This document shows, in pieces, positions 43,800-53,621 of a stretch of DNA of 64,000 bases. Origin of the DNA: Bacteroides caecimuris (GTDB lineage: Bacteria; Bacteroidota; Bacteroidia; Bacteroidales; Bacteroidaceae); the NCBI RefSeq assembly GCF_001688725.2, contig NZ_CP015401.2, positions 2,790,001 to 2,854,000 on the forward strand, in the 5' to 3' direction. Below the pieces are notes generated by a model. It was given only the letters and a program-made list of their open reading frames with translations. It had not been told where the DNA came from and did no database searches. The number at the start of each line of letters is the position of its first letter. Position 1 is the stretch's first letter. The translations under genes and the position numbers were made by a program.

Positions 43800-45122
43800 A
43801 TGTACACCAACAAACAAATTTGGAGTGTCAGTTATCCGATACTACTAAGCTTGCTGGCACAAAATGTCATCAATGTCACCGACACAGCATTCCTCGGACA
43901 CGTGAGCGAGGTAGCTCTTGGAGCATCGGCCATGGGCGGGTTATTTTATATATGTATATTCACCATCGCATTCGGATTCAGCACCGGTTCGCAGATTGTC
44001 ATAGCGCGACGCAATGGCGAAGGACGCCATTCAGATGTCGGTCCTGTCATGATTCAGGGAATCATGTTCCTGTTCGTGATGGCACTGCTGCTATTTGGAT
44101 TCACCAAGTTATTCGGTGGGAACATCATGCGCTTGCTAGTTTCTTCAGAATCCATCTACGAAGGAACAATGGAGTTTCTAGACTGGCGTATTTACGGTTT
44201 TTTTTTCTCTTTCATCAACGTTATGTTCCGAGCATTGTATATCGGTATTACACGCACTAAAGTGCTAACCATCAATGCTATTGTTATGGCATTTACCAAT
44301 ATCGTACTGGACTATGCATTAATCTTCGGAAAGTTCGGTTTGCCGGAAATGGGTATCAAAGGGGCTGCTATTGCTTCTGTATTGGCAGAAGCCTCCTCCA
44401 TTCTCTTTTTCGTCATCTATACGTATGCCACGGTCGATTTAAAGAAATACGGTATGAACCGCCTGCGCACATTCGACCCTGCATTGTTGATGCGGATTCT
44501 TAGTATTTCCTGCTTCACCATGCTGCAATATTTCCTGTCGATGGCTACCTGGTTTGTTTTCTTCGTAGCCGTAGAACGGTTGGGACAACGGGAACTGGCG
44601 ATTGCCAATATCGTCCGAAGTATTTATATCGTATTGCTGATTCCGGTCAATGCACTGGCTACGACTACCAATAGTCTTGTCAGCAATGCTATCGGTGCAG
44701 GAGGCATCCAGCATGTAATACCGCTTATTAATAAGATTGCACGGTTCTCCTTTTTCATCATGCTGGGATTGGTAGCGTTATCGGCACTTTTTCCGCAATT
44801 CCTGCTCTCTATCTACACCAGTGAAACTGCGCTCATTACGGAATCCGTCCCCTCAGTATATGTAATTTGTTGCGCCATGCTTATCGCATCCGTAGCCAAT
44901 GTAGTGTTCAACGGAATCTCCGGAACAGGAAATACACAAGCAGCCTTGTTGCTCGAAACAATTACAATCATCATCTACGGATCCTATATCGTTTTCATCG
45001 GAATGTGGCTGAAAGCACCGATCGAAATTTGCTTTACGATTGAGATTGTGTATTATAGCTTGCTATTGACAACAAGTTATATTTATCTCAAAAAAGCAAA
45101 ATGGCAGAATAAAAAGATATAA
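43800..45122 (+). CDS. MATE-family efflux transporter
   Basis: 440 residues, 12 predicted membrane helices in two MatE repeats. NVTDTAFLGHVSEVALGA in the first and the matching NSLVSNAIGAGG region in the second are family signatures. Exports cationic drugs or metabolites using Na+ or H+. Promoter TATCTTTG at 43766-43773. Confidence 0.93.
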   Translation: MYTNKQIWSVSYPILLSLLAQNVINVTDTAFLGHVSEVALGASAMGGLFYICIFTIAFGFSTGSQIVIARRNGEGRHSDVGPVMIQGIMFLFVMALLLFGFTKLFGGNIMRLLVSSESIYEGTMEFLDWRIYGFFFSFINVMFRALYIGITRTKVLTINAIVMAFTNIVLDYALIFGKFGLPEMGIKGAAIASVLAEASSILFFVIYTYATVDLKKYGMNRLRTFDPALLMRILSISCFTMLQYFLSMATWFVFFVAVERLGQRELAIANIVRSIYIVLLIPVNALATTTNSLVSNAIGAGGIQHVIPLINKIARFSFFIMLGLVALSALFPQFLLSIYTSETALITESVPSVYVICCAMLIASVANVVFNGISGTGNTQAALLLETITIIIYGSYIVFIGMWLKAPIEICFTIEIVYYSLLLTTSYIYLKKAKWQNKKI

Positions 45123-45138
45123 ATACAAGAGATTTTTG

Positions 45139-45146
45139 TACATTTG
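45139..45146 (+). promoter_or_regulatory. ffh promoter -7 element
   Basis: TACATTTG, 80 bases before the ffh start codon, fits the Bacteroidota -7 consensus. Confidence 0.6.
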
Positions 45147-45226
45147 CAAGCTCAAATAAAGAGTAGACGGAAAAGTCCCTCTTTCGCCCAAGTAAATTGT
45201 AATTAGTAATTCGTAATTAAATAACT

Positions 45227-46549
45227 ATGTTCGATAATTTAAGTGAAAGACTAGAACGGTCATTCAAGATTCTGAAAGGTGAAGGCAAAATCACCGAAAT
45301 CAACGTGGCGGAAACGCTGAAAGACGTACGTAAAGCACTTCTCGATGCCGACGTAAACTACAAGGTGGCAAAGAATTTCACGGATACGGTAAAAGAAAAA
45401 GCTCTTGGCCAGAACGTGCTTACGGCTGTGAAGCCAAGCCAGTTGATGGTGAAGATCGTACATGATGAGCTTACACAGTTGATGGGTGGAGAGACAGCCG
45501 AAATCAATATCAACGCCCGTCCGGCAGTTATCCTGATGTCAGGTTTGCAAGGTTCGGGTAAGACCACCTTCTCCGGTAAGTTGGCACGGATGCTGAAAAC
45601 CAAGAAAAACCGTAAACCATTACTGGTGGCTTGTGACGTTTACCGTCCGGCAGCTATCGAACAGTTGCGCGTATTGGCAGAACAAATCGAAGTACCGATG
45701 TACTGCGAACTGGACAGCAAGAATCCGGTAGAAATCGCACAACACGCTATTCAGGAAGCTAAAGCCAAAGGATATGACCTCGTTATCGTCGATACAGCCG
45801 GACGTCTGGCAGTAGACGAACAGATGATGAACGAGATCGCCGCTATCAAAGAAGCAATCAATCCGAACGAAATTCTGTTCGTGGTAGACTCCATGACCGG
45901 TCAGGACGCTGTAAACACGGCTAAAGAATTTAACGAACGTCTGGACTTCAACGGTGTGGTACTGACCAAACTTGATGGTGATACCCGCGGTGGTGCGGCT
46001 CTTTCTATCCGTTCGGTAGTGAACAAACCGATCAAATTTGTAGGTACAGGTGAAAAGCTGGAAGCAATCGACCAATTCCACCCTGCCCGTATGGCCGACC
46101 GTATTCTCGGTATGGGTGACATCGTTTCATTGGTAGAACGTGCACAGGAACAATATGATGAAGAAGAGGCTAAACGTTTACAGAAGAAAATTGCCAAGAA
46201 CCAATTCGACTTCAATGACTTCCTTAGCCAGATTGCACAAATCAAGAAAATGGGTAATCTGAAAGACCTTGCTTCCATGATTCCGGGAGTAGGAAAGGCA
46301 ATCAAAGATATTGAAATTGACGACAATGCTTTCAAAAGCATCGAAGCTATCATCTATTCCATGACTCCGGCAGAACGTTCCAATCCGGAAATACTGAACG
46401 GATCACGTCGTACACGTATCGCAAAAGGTAGCGGAACGACTATTCAGGAAGTAAACCGCCTGCTGAAACAGTTCGACCAGACTCGCAAAATGATGAAAAT
46501 GGTAACTAGCAGCAAGATGGGTAAGATGATGCCTAAAATGAAAAGATAA
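45227..46549 (+). CDS. ffh: signal recognition particle GTPase Ffh
   Basis: 440 residues: N domain (1-90), G domain with GLQGSGKTT (G1), DTAGR (G3) and TKLDGD (G4), and a Met-rich M domain ending MGKMMPKMKR that binds 4.5S RNA and signal sequences. Targets membrane proteins co-translationally to the inner membrane. Monocistronic, followed by a dispersed hairpin terminator. Confidence 0.97.
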   Translation: MFDNLSERLERSFKILKGEGKITEINVAETLKDVRKALLDADVNYKVAKNFTDTVKEKALGQNVLTAVKPSQLMVKIVHDELTQLMGGETAEININARPAVILMSGLQGSGKTTFSGKLARMLKTKKNRKPLLVACDVYRPAAIEQLRVLAEQIEVPMYCELDSKNPVEIAQHAIQEAKAKGYDLVIVDTAGRLAVDEQMMNEIAAIKEAINPNEILFVVDSMTGQDAVNTAKEFNERLDFNGVVLTKLDGDTRGGAALSIRSVVNKPIKFVGTGEKLEAIDQFHPARMADRILGMGDIVSLVERAQEQYDEEEAKRLQKKIAKNQFDFNDFLSQIAQIKKMGNLKDLASMIPGVGKAIKDIEIDDNAFKSIEAIIYSMTPAERSNPEILNGSRRTRIAKGSGTTIQEVNRLLKQFDQTRKMMKMVTSSKMGKMMPKMKR

Positions 46550-46581
46550 TCATTCAATAGCTCCAAACTGATTATAACCCC

Positions 46582-46676
46582 AAAGAGGCTGTCTAAAAAG
46601 TCGGTTCTATCCTCATTCTCCTCCTTCAGGAAGGGAGTTAGAGTTACTGACGACTTTTTAGACAGCCTCTTTTTTG
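46582..46676. terminator. dispersed 95-bp hairpin element, copy 2
   Basis: Same element as at 43600-43692; 18-bp outer stem with CTGTCTAAAAAGTCG core, then a T run. Ends ffh. A fragment of its right arm (TTTAGACAGCCTCT) also occurs near 60929. Confidence 0.85.
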
Positions 46677-46820
46677 TATCCGGAAGCCTACAGTAGAAAG
46701 TCGTTTCTCCACTAACCGACTGATAATATACTGCTCAACTCCTGACAAAAATTCCAATCCTTTTGGAGAGTTCAGTTATTTATTTTACTTTTGCCTATCA
46801 CCAATAAATACTCTGAAAAT

Positions 46821-47702
46821 ATGACTCTGATAGACGGAAAAGCCATTTCCGAACAAGTGAAACAAGAGATTGCAGCCGAAGTAGCCGAAATTGTGGCTCG
46901 TGGCGGAAAACGCCCGCATCTGGCAGCTATTCTTGTTGGACACGATGGTGGTAGCGAAACGTATGTAGCTGCCAAAGTAAAAGCCTGTGAAGTATGTGGA
47001 TTCAAGTCCTCCCTCATCCGCTATGAAAGTGACGTGACTGAAGAAGAACTGCTTGCCAAAGTACGCGAACTGAACGAAGACGACGATGTAGACGGCTTTA
47101 TCGTACAACTTCCCTTACCTAAACATATCTCCGAACAGAAAGTAATCGAAACAATAGATTACCGTAAAGATGTAGACGGCTTCCACCCGATCAACGTAGG
47201 CCGCATGTCCATCGGACTTCCGTGCTATGTATCCGCTACTCCCAACGGTATCCTCGAATTGCTGAAACGTTACGAAATAGAGACTTCCGGCAAAAAATGT
47301 GTTGTACTCGGACGTAGCAATATCGTCGGCAAACCAATGGCTGCCCTGATGATGCAGAAAGCCTATCCGGGCGACGCCACGGTGACGGTATGCCACAGCC
47401 GCAGCAAAGACCTGATAAAAGAATGTCAGGAAGCTGATATTATCATCGCTGCCCTAGGACAACCCAACTTTGTAAAAGCCGAAATGGTGAAAGAAGGTGC
47501 GGTAGTTATCGATGTAGGTACTACTCGTGTGCCGGATGCAACCAAGAAATCAGGCTTCAAACTGACTGGTGACGTGAAGTTTGACGAAGTTGCCCCAAAA
47601 TGTTCCTTTATCACTCCCGTACCGGGCGGTGTTGGACCGATGACGATTGTATCGTTAATGAAAAATACACTCTTAGCTGGCAAGAAAGCTATTTATCAAT
47701 GA
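46821..47702 (+). CDS. folD: methylenetetrahydrofolate dehydrogenase/cyclohydrolase
   Basis: 293 residues, normal for FolD. Interconverts 5,10-methylene- and 10-formyl-tetrahydrofolate. QLPLPKHI, the NADP-site [14 protein letters not shown] and [10 protein letters not shown] motifs are complete. An in-frame TTG at 46791 lies inside the promoter TACTTTTG (46786-46793), so ATG at 46821 is the start. The stop overlaps the next gene in ATGA. Confidence 0.96.
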   Translation: MTLIDGKAISEQVKQEIAAEVAEIVARGGKRPHLAAILVGHDGGSETYVAAKVKACEVCGFKSSLIRYESDVTEEELLAKVRELNEDDDVDGFIVQLPLPKHISEQKVIETIDYRKDVDGFHPINVGRMSIGLPCYVSATPNGILELLKRYEIETSGKKCVVLGRSNIVGKPMAALMMQKAYPGDATVTVCHSRSKDLIKECQEADIIIAALGQPNFVKAEMVKEGAVVIDVGTTRVPDATKKSGFKLTGDVKFDEVAPKCSFITPVPGGVGPMTIVSLMKNTLLAGKKAIYQ

Positions 47703-48880
47703 GACATAGCTTGTTTCTAATGATTTTACTTCTCTCTTTGTCCTGCACCTCCCGGTCGCAGGCAAAGAGAGATTCAATCATCGATACCCTGTCGGACAGC
47801 CTTTCCGCAACCGACAGTATTTCCCCCACTGATACCCTACGACTTCTTTTCGTAGGTGACCTCATGCAACATCAAGGACAAATCAACGCTGCACGGACCT
47901 CAACCGGCTACGATTACTTCACCTGTTTTACGTACGTTAAAGAAGAAATAAGGAGAGCCGATCTCGCTATCGCCAATCTGGAAGTTACGTTAGGAGGCAA
48001 ACCCTACAAAGGTTATCCAGCATTCAGCGCACCGGACGAATTTCTGACCGCAATTCATGACGCAGGTTTCAATGTTTTAGTGACTGCCAACAATCATAGT
48101 CTCGACCGTGGCAAATCCGGACTGGAGCGTACCATTCAACTTATCGACTCGTTGAAAATTCCACATGCCGGCACGTATATCAACACCGAAGAACGCGACA
48201 AGAAATATCCTCTTTTATTGGAAAAGAACGGGTTTCGCATCGCCCTGCTCAACTATACGTATGGCACAAACGGTATCCCCGTTACTCCTCCCAATATCGT
48301 GAACTATATTGATACAACAGTTATCGCCAAAGATATTGAAGAGAGCAAAGCAATGAAACCGGACGCAATCATAGCTTGTATGCATTGGGGAATCGAATAC
48401 CAGTCGCTCCCGGACAAAGAGCAGAAGTTCCTTGCTGACTGGCTGATTCAAAAAGGAGTAAATCATGTCATCGGCTCCCATCCTCACGTAGTTCAACCCA
48501 TCGAAGTTCGTACAGACAGCGTGACGAACGACAAACATCTCGTAGTCTATTCACTGGGAAATTATATTTCCAATATGTCCGCCCGCCGCACCGATGGTGG
48601 ACTGATGGTAAGAATGGAATTAGTAAAAGACAGCACAGTCCGTCTCAATAATTGCGAGTATAGTTTAGTCTGGACAGCCCGCCCCATTCAGTCCGGGAAA
48701 AAAAATCATCAATTACTCCCCGTCAATTTTCCGATTGATTCAATTCCTTTACAAGCACGTAACTCTCTGAAAATCTTCACAAATGAGGCGCGAACCCTTT
48801 TCAACAAGCACAATCAGGGAATAAAAGAATATACTTTTTTTGAAAAAAAACAGCAGAATCTTTTGGAGATTAAAAGATAA
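47699..48880 (+). CDS. CapA-family lipoprotein
   Basis: 393 residues with a lipoprotein signal LLLSLSC (Cys16). The CapA/PgsA metallophosphatase-like fold shows [33 protein letters not shown] and GSHPHVVQP. Family members support poly-gamma-glutamate or capsule synthesis, but many Bacteroides copies stand outside capsule loci, as here. The 4-base overlap with folD indicates co-transcription; the metabolic link is unclear. Confidence 0.9.
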   Translation: MRHSLFLMILLLSLSCTSRSQAKRDSIIDTLSDSLSATDSISPTDTLRLLFVGDLMQHQGQINAARTSTGYDYFTCFTYVKEEIRRADLAIANLEVTLGGKPYKGYPAFSAPDEFLTAIHDAGFNVLVTANNHSLDRGKSGLERTIQLIDSLKIPHAGTYINTEERDKKYPLLLEKNGFRIALLNYTYGTNGIPVTPPNIVNYIDTTVIAKDIEESKAMKPDAIIACMHWGIEYQSLPDKEQKFLADWLIQKGVNHVIGSHPHVVQPIEVRTDSVTNDKHLVVYSLGNYISNMSARRTDGGLMVRMELVKDSTVRLNNCEYSLVWTARPIQSGKKNHQLLPVNFPIDSIPLQARNSLKIFTNEARTLFNKHNQGIKEYTFFEKKQQNLLEIKR

Positions 48881-48884
48881 TATC

Positions 48885-48892
48885 TATCTTTG
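48885..48892 (+). promoter_or_regulatory. tRNA-His promoter -7 element
   Basis: TATCTTTG, 26 bases upstream of the tRNA. Confidence 0.65.
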
Positions 48893-48917
48893 CACCGCGT
48901 TAGAGAAACGCAGACAT

Positions 48918-48992
48918 GGTGGATGTAGTTCAGTTGGTTAGAGCGTCAGATTGTGGTTCTGAATGTCGCCGGTTCGAGTCCGGTCTTCCACC
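48918..48992 (+). tRNA. tRNA-His (GTG)
   Basis: 75 bases including the G at -1 typical of tRNA-His. Anticodon stem-loop TCAGATTGTGGTTCTGA gives anticodon GTG; T loop TTCGAGT. CCA not encoded. Confidence 0.95.
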
Positions 48993-48997
48993 CAACA

Positions 48998-49040
48998 AAA
49001 GCCCTTGTAAGTTAAGTACTTATGAGGGTTTTCTTTTTGT
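48998..49040 (+). terminator. terminator after tRNA-His
   Basis: AAGCCCTTGTAAGT pairs imperfectly with ACTTATGAGGGTTTT, followed by CTTTTT. Confidence 0.75.
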
Positions 49041-49132
49041 TGGTAGTGGTTATTTGGAAAGTGAAGGCTCAGTCTGAAAACGGCTCAGTCTGAAAATTTG
49101 GGGGATTGCGTTAAAATTCTTATTTTTGCATC

Positions 49133-49504
49133 ATGAAAACATCCTCTTCCCAAACGATTGATCCTGTTGCTTCTTTAAGCTTGTTCTTGCCTTCAGGAAT
49201 CCTTGATTACTTCACCCTAGTCAATCATGTATCTCAGGATACTTGCTTTATTCTTTATTTAGAGGAGAAAGCGACTATTCCTTCCGAGTACTCTGATCTC
49301 CATCTTCACTCAAAAGGTTTCCTCCCTGAGATTGAAGTTCAGGACTTCCCTATCCGTGGTAAAGCCGTTTATTTACGTATCAAGCGTCGTCGCTGGGAAG
49401 ATCCATCCACCGGGCAGACGTATAGTCGTGACTGGAGTTTGGTAGCCACCGGTACTCGCATAACCGCTGAGTTCGGTGCTTTTTTAAAAGAATTACTTGG
49501 ATAA
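49133..49504 (+). CDS. ISAon1-family transposase N-region protein
   Basis: 123 residues matching the separate N-terminal part of ISAon1-like transposases (IRGKAVYLRIKRRRWEDPST resembles the ISL3 zinc-finger/DNA-binding end region). It overlaps the catalytic gene by 8 bases in another frame, so a fused product by frameshifting is possible. Confidence 0.8.
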   Translation: MKTSSSQTIDPVASLSLFLPSGILDYFTLVNHVSQDTCFILYLEEKATIPSEYSDLHLHSKGFLPEIEVQDFPIRGKAVYLRIKRRRWEDPSTGQTYSRDWSLVATGTRITAEFGAFLKELLG

Positions 49505-50480
49505 TCACGCTGTTAGCTGCCAAAGTGTAGCCGAGCATTACTGCATGGATGGCAAACAGCTTCAAAGCCAATATAAGGACCACCTGAGTGACTTCCAGAA
49601 TTGGGATCAGAGAGCACATGCCCAAGAGTATATCCTTTATCCAAAGAATATGGGTTATCACCTATGTATTGACGAGACGGCTTTAAGCAAGGGAGATCTT
49701 TATACCATCTTAATAAATAGAGATAAGCGAGGCAGGAAAGGTTCTATTATAGCTGTAATTCAGGGCACTAAAACCGATGATATCATTGCGGTACTTACAA
49801 AGATGCCACAGGAGCTGCGGAATCAAGTCAAAGAAATCACACTGGATATGGCAGGGAGCATGCAAAAGATTGCGAAAACGTGCTTTCCACGTGCCATGCA
49901 GGTGATTGATAGGTTTCATGTACAAAAACTTGTATATGAAGCTGTACAAGAGTTGCGCATTACATATAGATGGCAAGTGATAAAAGAGGAGAATAAAGCC
50001 ATGAAAGCGGCAAAAGAGAAGGGGGAAGTATATAAAGCGGAAGAACTCGAAAACGGAGATACACTCAGGCAATTATTGGCCAGAAGCAGATATTTATTAT
50101 TTAAATCACCTGATAAATGGACCAAGAGTCAGAAAATCAGGGCAGAATTACTTTTCAAGCAGTTTGAAGATATTAAGCACGTATATTACTACTCATTGGA
50201 GTTGGGAAAGATATTTTCCACAAACTATGACAAGGATGTAGCAAGAGCAAAGCTGGCACTATGGTATAATAAGATTGAAGAATATGGATACGATACATTC
50301 ACAACAGTAGCAAACTCTATTGAGAACCATTACGAAAGGATTTTAAACTTCTTTGTGAACAGGAGCACAAATGCAGCTGCAGAAGCATTTAATGATAAAA
50401 TCAAAGCATTTAGGGCATCATTTAGAGGAGTCGTGGATATGAGATTCTTCCTTTTTAGGCTAGCAAAGGTATATGCATAA
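49497..50480 (+). CDS. ISAon1/ISL3-type transposase
   Basis: About 327 residues with the DDE catalytic core: CIDETALSKGDLYTIL (first Asp), LDMAGSMQKI and IDRFHVQKLVYEAV (second Asp region) and NAAAEAFNDKIKAFRA (Glu). The start is a TTG in the overlap; actual translation may depend on the preceding gene or a frameshift. Appears full length. Confidence 0.85.
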   Translation: MDNHAVSCQSVAEHYCMDGKQLQSQYKDHLSDFQNWDQRAHAQEYILYPKNMGYHLCIDETALSKGDLYTILINRDKRGRKGSIIAVIQGTKTDDIIAVLTKMPQELRNQVKEITLDMAGSMQKIAKTCFPRAMQVIDRFHVQKLVYEAVQELRITYRWQVIKEENKAMKAAKEKGEVYKAEELENGDTLRQLLARSRYLLFKSPDKWTKSQKIRAELLFKQFEDIKHVYYYSLELGKIFSTNYDKDVARAKLALWYNKIEEYGYDTFTTVANSIENHYERILNFFVNRSTNAAAEAFNDKIKAFRASFRGVVDMRFFLFRLAKVYA

Positions 50481-50659
50481 ATGGAAGTTACAAATATTAA
50501 TCCCCCAAGAATTACAACTGAGCCGTTATAATACTGGTACCCAATCAAGCGGTTGTCTGATATACTTAATTTATAATGCCTTAAAAGAACTTGTATTCTT
50601 ACATTGCAATATTGAAATTTTCTCAAAATATTATGCCCACAGAGTTTTCAGACTGACCC

Positions 50660-51295
50660 AATAGTCCTTAATAGATTTTTCTAATCATTTCAAAACAGCT
50701 TCTGAATGTCGCACTTGTTCCGGTCAATTCTACTTATACATTACATATCGCAATTATGCCTTCACCCTTCACTTTTCCCTGTTCATAGGCGATAGCGGGT
50801 GAAGGGCATCCCTTCACACTCACCTTCACCCCTTTTCACTTTTTTCTCTCATTGGCTATAATGAAAAAACAATATCATTATAGCTAATAGACATATCATT
50901 ATAGCAAAAGAAAATATGCTAATAGATTATTTTTTCTTCCCAATGTTTGAAAAAAACATCGCAGTCTTTTCGGGAAAACACCGGCATCTTTCTCTTAAAT
51001 CTATCCCCCTTTTCACAAACTACATTTCAGGCCCTGTGAAGGAGGGGTGAAAGATTGCCCTTCACCCGCTATCCCCGATAAACAAGGAGATGTGAAAGGT
51101 GAAGGGAATACATGCTATTTCTGCAAATAAAACGAATAGACCTCTTATTGGCTCTCAAAAGCATAGGTTTAGTCAGTCTAAAGCTATGCTTTTCATTCCA
51201 TAAAGCTATGCTTTAGTCAGATAAAACAAGCTCCCGTAAACTACAGAAACAAATTATATAATAAGGACAGAGATAATCTGATAAAAATAAGTACA
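50660..51295. other. non-coding region with tRNA-His remnant and inverted repeats
   Basis: No gene. 50700-50712 repeats 13 bases of tRNA-His (TTCTGAATGTCGC), followed by a degenerate copy of its T arm up to CCGGTC. GATAGCGGGTGAAGGGCA (50791-50808) recurs exactly inverted at 51056-51073, with further similar sequence outside. TATCATTATAGC occurs twice near 50870-50905, and an AAAGCATAG/CTATGCTTT palindrome sits near 51157-51193. Possibly a miniature element inside an old integration scar. Confidence 0.55.
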
Positions 51296-53161
51296 TTAGT
51301 ATAGTTCCAGTCCAAACACATCTTTCAGCTGCATCAACGCCTGATTCTTTTGAGCCATCATCTGGAATCTCTCGACACGTCCCACAGGACGTATTGTTTC
51401 TGTTGCCTCACTTACCCGCACTGTCATCACCACTTTGCTGTTTTTCAGCCTACTGCGAAGATAACCCTGCAATTCAGGAATCAAAGCTGTAAAATCCTTT
51501 GCAGCAAACTCATTATCAACTACCACTTCAAAAGTCGTTGAGTTATTAAGCAATACCGGACGGAGCATCTGCATACGTTTAGTAAGAGCATCCTGTTCTT
51601 TCGGCAACTGACCGGCATATTCCTGCCAGTAATAATTCAAATCCCGGTCATTGAATATAAAATCTTCTTCCGGTTGCTGCACCTTAGGAACATGAGTGGC
51701 AGCTGTATTCTGCGTTGTCTGATCGCGCTGCGGATTCTTGATAGACACACCTAAACTAGACATCTTCATCACCGGAATTTTCCGCTCTTCCTTAACAGTC
51801 GGGGCAACTTTTGCTCCTTGCGACGGAGCAGACGAAGCCGAACCAGAAGAAGCCAATGCTCCCGGTTGCGCTGTCGCAGATGCTTGCGGATGCCGGGCAG
51901 TAGTGCCATTAGCAGCCTGTGTTGTTACTGAAGACGGAGACGAATGAAGGGAAGCCAGCTGAACCTGGGGTGCAGAAGCGACCTGCGGCTGCTGAACTGC
52001 GGCAGGCTGTGTGAATATGGGTTTTATGGTCTTCGCAGGGCCACGCCCACCACTCACGTCATCCCCCTCGATGGTAAGCTGTGCAACCTGTATCAAGGTC
52101 AGTTCTACCAGCAAACGCTTGTTTTTGCTGATGCGGTAATTCAAATCGCACTCATTACAAAGCTTCATGGCACGATACAAGAAAGATAACGGACATTTCT
52201 GCGCCTGTTCCTGATAGCGTTGACGTATACTCGCTCCCACTTCCAGTAAAGGCAGTGTCACCGGGTCTTTCCCCACCAACAGATCACGGAAATGAGACGA
52301 CAATCCGGTAATAAAATGACTTCCGTCAAAGCCTTTATTCAATATATCATTGAAAAGCAACAAAGCATCACTTACCTTGTTTTCGAGGAAACAATCCGTC
52401 AGGCGGAAATAATATTCGTAATCAAGGACGTTCAGATTATCAATCACACTCTTATAGGTGATATTTCCTCCGGTGAAACTTACCACCTGATCGAAGATAG
52501 ACAAAGCATCACGCATACCACCGTCTGCCTTCATAGCTATCACGTTCAGTGCTTCCGGCTCCGCCGTGATTCCTTCTTTCGAAGCCACATACGACAGATG
52601 ATTCACCGTATCTTCCACACTTATCCGGTTAAAGTCATAAATCTGACAACGGGAAAGAATGGTAGGGAGAATCTTATGTTTCTCCGTCGTAGCCAGGATA
52701 AAGATAGCATGACGGGGAGGTTCTTCCAGCGTTTTCAGGAACGCATTGAAAGCAGATGCCGAAAGCATGTGCACCTCGTCGATGATATATACCTTATATT
52801 TACCAATCTGCGGCGGGATGCGTACTTGCTCCACCAATTGGCGAATGTCATCTACCGAGTTGTTGGAAGCAGCATCGAGTTCGTGAATATTGTATGACCG
52901 CTGTTCGTTGAAAGCTACACATGACTCACACTGATTGCAAGCCTCTCCATCGGCAGTAGGCGTCATGCAATTGATGGTTTTGGCAAAGATACGCGCACAA
53001 GTGGTCTTTCCTACTCCACGCGGTCCGCAAAATAAATAAGCATGAGCCAGTTTCTGGGTAGCAATTGCATTTTTCAGCGTAGTAGTCAATGCCCGCTGTC
53101 CTACCACCGATTCGAACGTGGACGGACGATACTTACGGGCTGAAACAATATAGTTTTCCAT
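51296..53161 (-). CDS. dnaX: DNA polymerase III subunit gamma/tau
   Basis: 621 residues. Clamp-loader AAA+ domain with GPRGVGKTT (Walker A), zinc site CNQCESC plus the preceding Cys, IIDEVHMLS (Walker B) and the SRC sensor (LSRCQIYDF); then domain III, a Pro/Ala/Ser-rich linker (about 385-500) and a C-terminal tau-like domain. ATG at 53161 is used because the promoter TACATTTG (minus strand, 53205-53212) lies just downstream of the alternative start 18 codons upstream. No obvious slippery A6G site was verified. Confidence 0.95.
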   Translation of the reverse strand: MENYIVSARKYRPSTFESVVGQRALTTTLKNAIATQKLAHAYLFCGPRGVGKTTCARIFAKTINCMTPTADGEACNQCESCVAFNEQRSYNIHELDAASNNSVDDIRQLVEQVRIPPQIGKYKVYIIDEVHMLSASAFNAFLKTLEEPPRHAIFILATTEKHKILPTILSRCQIYDFNRISVEDTVNHLSYVASKEGITAEPEALNVIAMKADGGMRDALSIFDQVVSFTGGNITYKSVIDNLNVLDYEYYFRLTDCFLENKVSDALLLFNDILNKGFDGSHFITGLSSHFRDLLVGKDPVTLPLLEVGASIRQRYQEQAQKCPLSFLYRAMKLCNECDLNYRISKNKRLLVELTLIQVAQLTIEGDDVSGGRGPAKTIKPIFTQPAAVQQPQVASAPQVQLASLHSSPSSVTTQAANGTTARHPQASATAQPGALASSGSASSAPSQGAKVAPTVKEERKIPVMKMSSLGVSIKNPQRDQTTQNTAATHVPKVQQPEEDFIFNDRDLNYYWQEYAGQLPKEQDALTKRMQMLRPVLLNNSTTFEVVVDNEFAAKDFTALIPELQGYLRSRLKNSKVVMTVRVSEATETIRPVGRVERFQMMAQKNQALMQLKDVFGLELY

Positions 53162-53291
53162 ATCCAAGATTCCCTCTGTTTTTTTTGATTTTTTGCTTAC
53201 TTTGCAAATGTACACAAAAAAAGTGAGATGTAATAAGGGATAAAGAGAGAAGTTTTGAAGCCGAAGCGATAAGTTTTTAAGTTATTAGTTT

Positions 53292-53299
53292 TATCTTTG
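53292..53299 (+). promoter_or_regulatory. promoter -7 element of ftsB/divIC
   Basis: TATCTTTG, 23 bases before the start codon; a GGAGAAA ribosome-binding site follows. Confidence 0.65.
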
Positions 53300-53321
53300 C
53301 GGATATTAAAAAGGAGAAATT

Positions 53322-53618
53322 ATGGGTAAACTAATCAATATCTGGAGTTTCATACGCAGACGGAAGTATCTCATTACGGTCGTCGCGTTTGCTGTTATCA
53401 TTGTTTTTCTGGACGAGAACAGCCTGATTCGTCGTCTTGGATATGAACGGGAGATCAGCCAGCTGAAAGAAGAGATAGAAAAATATCAGGCAGATTACGA
53501 AGAGAACACCAAGCGTCTCAACGAAATAACGACTAATCCGGACGCCATCGAACAGATCGCCCGCGAAAAGTATCTGATGAAGAAACCCAACGAAGATATT
53601 TACGTTTTTGAAGATTAA
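53322..53618 (+). CDS. FtsB/DivIC-like septum formation protein
   Basis: 98 residues: one N-terminal membrane helix (YLITVVAFAVIIVFL), then a coiled coil (ISQLKEEIEKYQADYEENTK) and the conserved C-terminal AREKYLMKKPNEDIYVFED. Matches the septum formation initiator family, which joins FtsL and FtsQ at the division site. Confidence 0.88.
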   Translation: MGKLINIWSFIRRRKYLITVVAFAVIIVFLDENSLIRRLGYEREISQLKEEIEKYQADYEENTKRLNEITTNPDAIEQIAREKYLMKKPNEDIYVFED

Positions 53619-53621
53619 AGA

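Larger units (their letters stand above)
49066..50659 (+). mobile_element. ISAon1-type (ISL3-like) insertion sequence
   Basis: Inverted ends: GGCTCAGTCTGAAAAC at 49066-49081 (repeated in tandem at 49082-49097) and GTTTTCAGACTGACCC at 50644-50659, one mismatch. Carries an N-region gene and a transposase gene overlapping in different frames. No clear target duplication; which of the two left repeats is the true end is uncertain. Confidence 0.8.

Noticed and set aside
46791..46820. Longer folD start at a TTG
   Set aside because: The TTG lies within the TACTTTTG promoter element.
52292..52897. 201-codon frame opposite dnaX
   Set aside because: Complement of the conserved clamp-loader domain.
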